Positions 53,047 through 61,200 of a stretch of DNA of 64,000 nt are shown here, one piece after another. The stretch comes from Nitrospirota bacterium. Lineage in GTDB: Bacteria > Nitrospirota > 9FT-COMBO-42-15 > HDB-SIOI813. The position numbers and the translations under genes are program-made. The stretch lies in contig JADZCV010000045.1 in NCBI GenBank assembly GCA_020851375.1, positions 280,877 to 344,876 of the forward strand, given 5' to 3'. Positions within the stretch are counted from its first letter, which is position 1. Every line of letters begins with the position of its first letter. The notes below the pieces were generated by a model, which did not search any database, had not been told where the DNA came from, and saw only the letters and a list, made by a program, of their open reading frames with translations.

Positions 53047-55245
53047 CTACTTCAGTTTCGTAGCTGGGTCACCAAAGAAAATGAAGGTCTGAACTGCATC
53101 CTCCATTATATTGTTATTTGTGTAAGCCTTTGTCTTGGCCCTGGTTACTGCCTCGCCTAATGATATATTCTCAGAAAGCATGATGCTGTACAGTTCCTGT
53201 GCAAGGGGGTCGTGATCTGAAAGATAGCCCCATGAACCCGGCGCCAGCACTGCCACGGCCCCCTTGTTACGGGCAAGGATAAAGGCCTCGGCTATAGACG
53301 GGTCCAGCGTATCTGCCCTGACAAAGTATCCGTTCAGACAATTCAGGGCAACAACAAACGGGTAAGCTGAATTTGTGAGCTCCGCTACATCAAGGGATGA
53401 AAACATATTATTTGCCCAGTCATCAAAGGCGCCATGCCCTGTGTAATTTACTATCAGTGGATTTGAATTGATAGCAGAGGAAATTGCCGGCTTAAAATTT
53501 TGCTGAAGCGTACTCTCATATACTTTGGCTGGTACATACCCAGAAGACGATACGATACCACTGATTGAGTCAGACAGGCCTTCAAAGTTCGGATTGTCGT
53601 CATCTGCAATCAGGGCAACAGTTCCAGATTTGACAGAGCCTTCATGAGAAATTATCTTTGAGATTACATCCGAAACCTCAAGAGCTGACCTGGCAGGAAT
53701 CCTGCCGATGTTCATCTCAGGCAGGACATCTTCAATGACATCAACAAACCAGTTATCGCTCGGCACCTCTCCAAGTCCCGGATAATTGTACAGGTACGCA
53801 GGCATATAGTTTTTGCCGTTGCCACTCAAATCCTTATAGTCAACAGTGGCATCGCCCACGAGGAGCACGTATTGAGGCCTGATGGCCCAATTATCATAGG
53901 CATATTTCAGATACGCCCTTATCGCGTGCGGGCTCTCCACCCCGCCGCTGAACTGATCATAGATGTCGTTTATCCTGACTGTAACCACGCTGTAACCCTG
54001 CTGAGATCTGTAACCGGCAAGTGCTTTAATGGCATCAGCAAAGTCCGGATGGGTGATAATTATATAGTCTCCATTTTTTGACTTAATATCAGAAGGGGTG
54101 TATTGTTCGATCACCGGAACCATCTGATCGTATGCTACTGCAACAAACGGTCTGTCTTCTGCATAGGGGCTCGGAAAAGAGACCCCGAAGTTTGGGTCGA
54201 CTGCAGTACCTATATTTTGGGGCGGGCCAATGCTGATCTTTTCCGGATTGACCGGATCCGATATCTCATAAACAGAGATATCACCTGATGTAAAACCTGA
54301 GAGTTTAATGAGATTACTGCCTGTAAACTCTATGTAGTTGTGCTCCGCTTTATATTGACGATTGTACGTAACGTCAAACCAGTCAAGATAAAACATACCA
54401 CCCCCGACGCTCTCAACATAGAGTGTATTGGGGCCGTTATTAAAATGCAAAGCAGGTATTCCTGAGATGTCAATATCATAAGGGTCCTGGCTGTTCCACA
54501 CATACTGTCCTGCATAATAACCATTAACATATACCTTAACCAAATGGTCGAAACTGACAGACTGTACCCGCAACTTTATGGAAACCGCGTAATTCTTGTC
54601 AATATATCTGGTGCTGAAGGTGAAGGGAATCTTATCATCTGGCTTCGGATAAATCCTGTCCCCCCAAAACCAGTGTTCCCGGACATCTGAAGCAGAATCT
54701 ATCTCAGGATAGTTCTTCTGTACGTACTCGGTATCCTCCTCTACATGCAGCTTTCTGGTAAAAGAAGACGGTTCCGGAAGAGGCGGCCCCCCGGCAGCCG
54801 GGGCAATCCTCCTCTCTATCCGTTTGCCTGTCCCTTCTCCTACCGAGAGCCAGTACACATTGGTCTCTGTATACCTGAACCGGCTGTCGTCACGGCCGAT
54901 GGCCTTGCCATAAAACTCTATATAGTCTCCGGCTTCAAAGTATCCATTTCCGTTATTGTCAGTGACATCTATTGGGGTAACTACCCCCTGGCTTGAGAGA
55001 CTCAATGTAGTGAATGAAATGGAGGTTGACGGGCATTCACTGTACAGGTCAGTATACTTAATCCTGTAAATCCCGTCTTTGCTTATCTTAACTTTTGCTA
55101 CATTACCGGTTCTGGAACATAGCGGATTTATCTTGCCGCCGCCTGTGTTGCCGTTATTGTCTCCGGCAGGCGCACTTCCTCCACCACCAGAACCGCAACC
55201 TGCAAGGAAGGATACAATGATGAGTAGAAAGATGTATTTTTTCAT
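53047..55245 (-). CDS. Gingipain-like C25 family peptidase, lipoprotein
   Basis: 732 residues. A signal peptide with lipobox 'VSFLAGC' (Cys17) is followed by a Gly/Ser/Asn-rich tether. A beta-rich N-terminal region (about 45-380, 'VAKVKISKDGIYRIKYTDLY') resembles the propeptide-like part of C25 proteins. The peptidase domain (about 390-730) has the catalytic His604 in 'VNYTGHGAFDDWAN' and Cys636 in 'VVALNCLNGYF'. It ends in 'FIFFGDPATKLK', the usual end of the C25 domain. No type IX sorting domain is present, so it is probably a lipid-anchored cell-surface or periplasmic cysteine peptidase. It is 39 bases downstream of the giant repeat protein. Confidence 0.88.
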   Translation of the reverse strand: MKKYIFLLIIVSFLAGCGSGGGGSAPAGDNNGNTGGGKINPLCSRTGNVAKVKISKDGIYRIKYTDLYSECPSTSISFTTLSLSSQGVVTPIDVTDNNGNGYFEAGDYIEFYGKAIGRDDSRFRYTETNVYWLSVGEGTGKRIERRIAPAAGGPPLPEPSSFTRKLHVEEDTEYVQKNYPEIDSASDVREHWFWGDRIYPKPDDKIPFTFSTRYIDKNYAVSIKLRVQSVSFDHLVKVYVNGYYAGQYVWNSQDPYDIDISGIPALHFNNGPNTLYVESVGGGMFYLDWFDVTYNRQYKAEHNYIEFTGSNLIKLSGFTSGDISVYEISDPVNPEKISIGPPQNIGTAVDPNFGVSFPSPYAEDRPFVAVAYDQMVPVIEQYTPSDIKSKNGDYIIITHPDFADAIKALAGYRSQQGYSVVTVRINDIYDQFSGGVESPHAIRAYLKYAYDNWAIRPQYVLLVGDATVDYKDLSGNGKNYMPAYLYNYPGLGEVPSDNWFVDVIEDVLPEMNIGRIPARSALEVSDVISKIISHEGSVKSGTVALIADDDNPNFEGLSDSISGIVSSSGYVPAKVYESTLQQNFKPAISSAINSNPLIVNYTGHGAFDDWANNMFSSLDVAELTNSAYPFVVALNCLNGYFVRADTLDPSIAEAFILARNKGAVAVLAPGSWGYLSDHDPLAQELYSIMLSENISLGEAVTRAKTKAYTNNNIMEDAVQTFIFFGDPATKLK

Positions 55246-55284
55246 TATTTGTTGATTATAAACTGCATTTTTCGTGCCTGCAAA

Positions 55285-58200
55285 TTACTGTTTTGCCGGA
55301 GCAGGAGTTTTAGTTGATATTTCAACAGGTTTGGATTCTTTTGCTGATCCATCTTGTGATATGGTTTCGATTTTATACTCATAAACTGTGTTGTCTGTTA
55401 CACCATTATCCCTGAATGTGTAAAGAAGACCCTTATCACCAGACTGTGAGGCGAAGAATGGCATAGGCATGGTATTAACTTTTACCTGTTTACCGGACTT
55501 GCTATCCCTTCTGTGTACATTAAATCCCTTAATATTGCCTGCTGAAACCCATTTTAGGACGACCTTTCTGCCCTCATCTATGGCAGCTTCAAAAGGTCCT
55601 TCAACCTTCTCTCCTTCCCGTACCTGTCTGACACTCATCTCATTACCGTTGTCATCTTCTATCTTTATTGAAAAATCAGATGGAGACGGGTATTCTTCCC
55701 TGTCAGGTTCTTTTAAGGCACTCTTTGGCACCCTCTCCGTAACTGCATGTTGAATTCCCGGACTTTCAGGACTGTCGTGTGATAACTCATCACCTGTAGC
55801 ATCTTTACCCAGGACCCCTGAGGCCATCTCTCCATCCTTTTGTTCATCCTTAACACCGGATGCAGGCCCTGTCTGAGAGTCCATAATCACAATCGGAGGC
55901 ATGAAAGAAGCCGGCTCCTGACCAGTGCCGGCTACCTGAGGCTTAACCACTGGCCCTGCAGACCCCTGATCTTCAGGATTGACACCCGGTCCGGATTCCG
56001 CACCTGTCTCCTGCTCATGAGGAGGTGTCAACGGGGTAGCTGAAGATATCATGTGCGTACTTATTTTTCCATTCACATCAACATTCTCAAGTTTATAGAA
56101 ATACGTAGTCCCATTCTCCACTCCAGTGTCCTCGAAGCTGTAAGTCATGCCCTTGACAGGAGAGCCCTTTGACCTTACAAGCCAGCTATTGATTCTGGTA
56201 AAGGGGCCTGACATTGCAGGTCCGCGCAATATGTTGAAGCCCATGCTGTCAACCTCAGCTGCTGTTGACCAGGTTAGAAGCACCTTGCCATCCATGCCCG
56301 TGGCCTTAAATGATGTCAGGGTTACAAGCGTGGCCTCTTCTACAGCCGCTGAAAATTCTGAAAAACTATAGACATCGCCGCATACAAAGTTATTATTCAC
56401 ATCAAGTATAACGGTACGGTCCCTGAAATAACCTCCCTCAACATGGAGCCATCTCAATCCCCTCTCTCCCCCGTAACCTATACCAAAGAACCGCGGATCG
56501 CTATAAGTGAAGCACATCCTGACCCTGCCTGTATACGATGCAGTAGTATGGATTTCAAAGTATGCCGGCGGTGAGCCAGGGAGGAAACCTGATGGAAGAG
56601 GCGATCCTGTCTGAGAGTTGGTGACATAAGTGTCACCCTCTGCAGTAACCTGATCAAAAGTTATAGTCACATTTACATCTGGCTTTACCACTACATTAAG
56701 GCCAACCGGCGTATAGGTGTTTGTTACGATGGGGCCGCTAAGGCTTCCCGACTGAGGCAGCAACACCCCCTCAAGCCCGTCAGAGGAATCAAAATAATAA
56801 TTGTGGGTTCCGTCAGTCAGAATGACACTGTACACATATTGCTCACCATTTACATAATCCCCATCCCTCAGGGTCACTGATGCCGCTGAATCAGGAATCA
56901 TTGCATAACAGGCCGCATCAATACAGACCCTGATGGAAGAAGGTGCCTGATTGTCCAGATCAGTGTAGACCGTCCTGAAATGGAATGTTGCCGTAGTATT
57001 TCCGGTATCAGGGTCAACACCATCGGTCACATAACCCGGATCCGGAGAAAATGACAGTGCCGGCGGATAATTTACATGAGGACTGTTAAGACTTCCTGCA
57101 GGCGGAGTTTTGGTATAGGCCAGACCATCGGTCGTCTCAAAGTAGTAGACATGGTCACCTGAGACGAGGGTGCTGATTGAATACAGATATTGTTCACCAT
57201 TATTGTAATTGCCATCACGCAGGGCAGGGTCTGATACTGCCATATCAGGGCTCATGGCAGTGCACGGCACTGCATCAATGCATATCCTGACAAATGCCGG
57301 GGCATTATTATTGACGTCCCTGTACACAATCTTATATGTATATGTAGTGCTCCTGAGACCACTGTTGGGTTCAACGGCATCTCCGCTGCCATAACCTGTC
57401 TCAGAAGGGTAGTTTAGCTCAGGTGGGACATTTGTCAGTGTAATGGTTGCATGTCCTGTGGCGCTCCCCTGTACAGAGTTGGCAGTGATGTCTGCAACGC
57501 CTTCTGTGGTACCAGACCTGAAGGTAACTATTATTAAGCCTCCGCTGGTTGCAACCTGGATCCCGGCAATACCCCCGTCAGCATCAGGAGATGTAATCAA
57601 CCCCATTGTTGAAGCAACGGTAATGAGGGTTCCGTCAGAGACAGTATTATTGTTGAGATCCCTTATGACACCGCTTACAATCGTGCTCACAGAGTTCCCA
57701 TCTGCCGGCATTATAGCGGGATTCGGTGTCAGGGCTATAGTCCCGTAAGGCGGCCCTGGAATGAAGTTGATCTGCGTGCTGCCGCTTGCACTCCCCAATA
57801 CTGAGAAGGCAGTAATAACAGCCGTCCCCCTGACCGTGCCTGATCTTACTTCAAAGCTTATCATTCCACTGACAGTTGCCATCTGAATACCAGGATAGAC
57901 ACCGTTTTCATCTGCAGTGATTATACTTCCCATGTCAGTCGCTACAGTCACGAGAGTCCCGTCCAGTACCGTATTACCATAAACATCCGTTATTACGCCG
58001 CTGGTTACTGTGCTCCATTCAAAGCCGTCAGCAACAATGTTTGCCGGACTTGGCGTAAGAGCTATTGCGCCGTAAGGAGCGCCCGGGAGAAGGGTAATCT
58101 GGGTAGCTCCACTTGCAGTGCCATTTACCGATTGTGCTGCTACATTTGCCGAACCTGCCAATGTCCCGCTCTGAACCACAAAACTGACGACACCATTAAC

Positions 58201-61200
58201 CGTAGACCTCTGGATGCCTGGGTAAGCGCCGCTGACATCCACAGAAGTTATATTACCCAGGCCTGTTGCAACTGTAATCAGCGTCCCATCAAGCACGGTA
58301 TTACCATAGGCATCTGTTACTACCCCGCTCGTTACTGTGCTCGTCGTCACGCCGTCGGCTACAATAGCCGCAGGCACGGGTGTAAGAGATATCGTACCGG
58401 CAGGCAGGCCGGGGAGGAATGTTATCTGCGCACTGCCGCTGGCACTCCCCTGGACTGACAGGGCAGTAACATTTGAAATACCCGCCAGTGTACTGGACTG
58501 CACAACAAGACTTATTACGCCATTTATCGTGCTAATCTGAATTCCAGGATATGCACCGCTGGCGTCCGCTGTAGTAATAGTCCCGTTACTGACTGACACT
58601 GTAATCAGTGTACCGTTGGCAACACTGTTGCCATAAACATCCCTTATTACTCCGCTGGTCACAGTGCTCGTCGTCACACCGTCGGCAACTATACCTGCCG
58701 GAACCGGCGTAAGCGAAATAATCCCTGAAGGCACACCGGCAGATATCGTCTCCTGCTGTCCCGCGGGTAGAAGGATTGCAGCAGCATCAGTTGCAGTAAT
58801 AGTCGGCGTTCCGATTACTGTATCCCTGAAATAAAATGTCCCTGCACCATTAACCATGTTGACAGGGATAGAACCAAGGCTGAATGCACCTCCGCTGCTT
58901 GTATCCAGCCTCAGTGTCGCTGAATTACCCGTGATATTCACAGTCCCTGAGTAGCCTGTGTCTGTAAACCCATAATTATCCTTTGCTTCAATCTGAACCA
59001 CACCTGATACGAATCCGGCTGTTACAGTCTGAGGTGCTGTCGTAAACTGGAGATTTGTGGCGTTTGTCGCTCCGGTTGCAAACTCTGAGAAGCTCGTAAC
59101 CACGCCGCACACGGTGTTGGTAACTGTATTCACCGAGGTCGTCCTGTCAACAAGGACACTGCCTTCCCTGTGCAACAGCTTTACCAGCCCTTCCCTCGAT
59201 GCATAGGTCGGCTCATTATAGTTGATGCAAACCGTCACATTACCGTTGTATGTTGCAGTGGTGCCAATGTCAAAATAGCCCGGGCTTACATAACCTGCCG
59301 GCAGAGTGGTGCCGGAACCAACCTGCACCGAAGATGTGATACCTATTGTATTGACCGTATCAAAGATTACCGTTGTATCGGCAGAAGGGTTAACAACTAT
59401 ATTTGAACCGGTCTTCGTATTGTAGAAGTTCACAGTTGAGGTCTGGTTCAGGGTAACTGAGCCGTTGACCGTTGCCGATATAACCGCATTACCGGTACTT
59501 GTAGAAGCTAAAGTCCCTGTAATCTGTCCTGCAGAATCAGTTACGCCAACAGGCTGTGTGATTATATCGCTCACACCGCGGTTTGAAGAGAGTACCACGG
59601 ATGCGCCACCCACCAGGTTCATGTTGGAATCCCGTACTGTAATTGTTACAGTTGAAGCGCTTATACCATCAGAAAACACGGGTGTTGTGGCTGTCATAGA
59701 ACTGTTAGTTGCAGAAGGAGGTCCTGCAGTGAACGCTACCTGAGTGCTGCCGGCTGCACTCCCCAGCACAGACTGTGCAGTTACACCAGCCGTACCTGAT
59801 ACAGTGGACGAACGCACAACAAAGCTGATTATACCGGAGTTCGTCGCTACCTGGATACCGGCATTAGACCCGCTCGCATCAGACGTTGTAATAGTCCCCA
59901 TGCCTGTTGCTACAGTTATGAGGGAGCCATCAAGTACAGTATTGCCAAATGCATCAACAATTACCCCGCTTGTTACAGTACTTGTAGTAACACCATTTGC
60001 AATGATACTGCCCGGGACAGGCGTAAGGGATATCGTTCCGGCAGCAGGACCAGGCTGCAGGACGATACTGTTGTTTCCTGTAATAACAGATAAAAGGGTC
60101 CCTGTCGGAGATTCAACGCTGAGGCCCGCTGTCCCGCTTACCGTACCGGTAAGCGTCCTTGTTATTACACCTGAGACGGTAGTACCGCTGCCTGTAATGG
60201 CACCAATGGTTGTAACAACCCTGACTGTCGTGCCATCAGGTACAAGATTGCCGCTGGCATCCCTCACTGTTACTGTCAGAGTTGATGAGTCGGACCCATT
60301 GGCTATAATAGTCGTTTTCGACGCAGAAATATTGGCCTGGGCCGGAGGACCAGGATTAAACACAATCGTTAAATTACCTGTAACATTAGAGAGTGTTGAA
60401 CCGGCCGGTGACTGAACGCCAAGCACCCCGGTTCCGCTCAATATACTTGCAAGTGTCCTTGTTACAACTCCATTAACCGTAGTGCTGCTACCGGTTACAG
60501 TACCGACTGTCGTCGTTACCATAACTGTTGTACCATTTGCAACGAGGTTATTGTTCGCATCAAACACAGTAACTGTGAGGGTGCTGCTGTCCGAACCGTC
60601 AGATACCACGGTAGTCTTTGACGCCGACACTACTGCCTTGGCCGGGACTCCCGGGAGTAATGAAACAGAGGTATTACCTGTTACCGTTGCCAGGGCTGTC
60701 CCGGATGGCGACTCGACACCAATGGCAGCAGTCCCTGTCACCAGACCGCTCAAATAACGCGTAACAACGCCGCTAACAGTGGTGCCGCTTCCGGTTACAG
60801 TACCGAGTGTCGAAGTAAGATTAACCGTCGTCCCGTTTGTTACAAGGTTCCCATCGGCATCACGGACAGTAATGGTCAGCACAGTCTGATCAACACCGTC
60901 GGCGACTATTGATGTCTTTGAGGCCGAAATATTTGCCTGCGCCGGTATACCTGACATAAATGACAGGGAGGTGTTGCCTGTAACCGTCGTCAATGCTGTC
61001 CCTGACGGTGACTCAACGCCAAGTGCGGCTGTACCGCTTGTTGTACTCGTGATAGCCCTTGATACGACACCGTTTACCGTCGTAGTTGAACCTGTCACCG
61101 TGCCATTGGTCGTCGTAACAGTAACCGTTGTACCGTCTCCGACAAGATTATCGTAGGCATCATACACAGTGACCGTAAGTGTCGCACTGTCTGTGCCGTT

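Noticed and set aside
59744..60415. 223-residue open frame on the + strand
   Set aside because: It is antisense to the giant repeat protein. Its low-complexity V/P/T-rich translation reflects the reverse of the Ig repeats.
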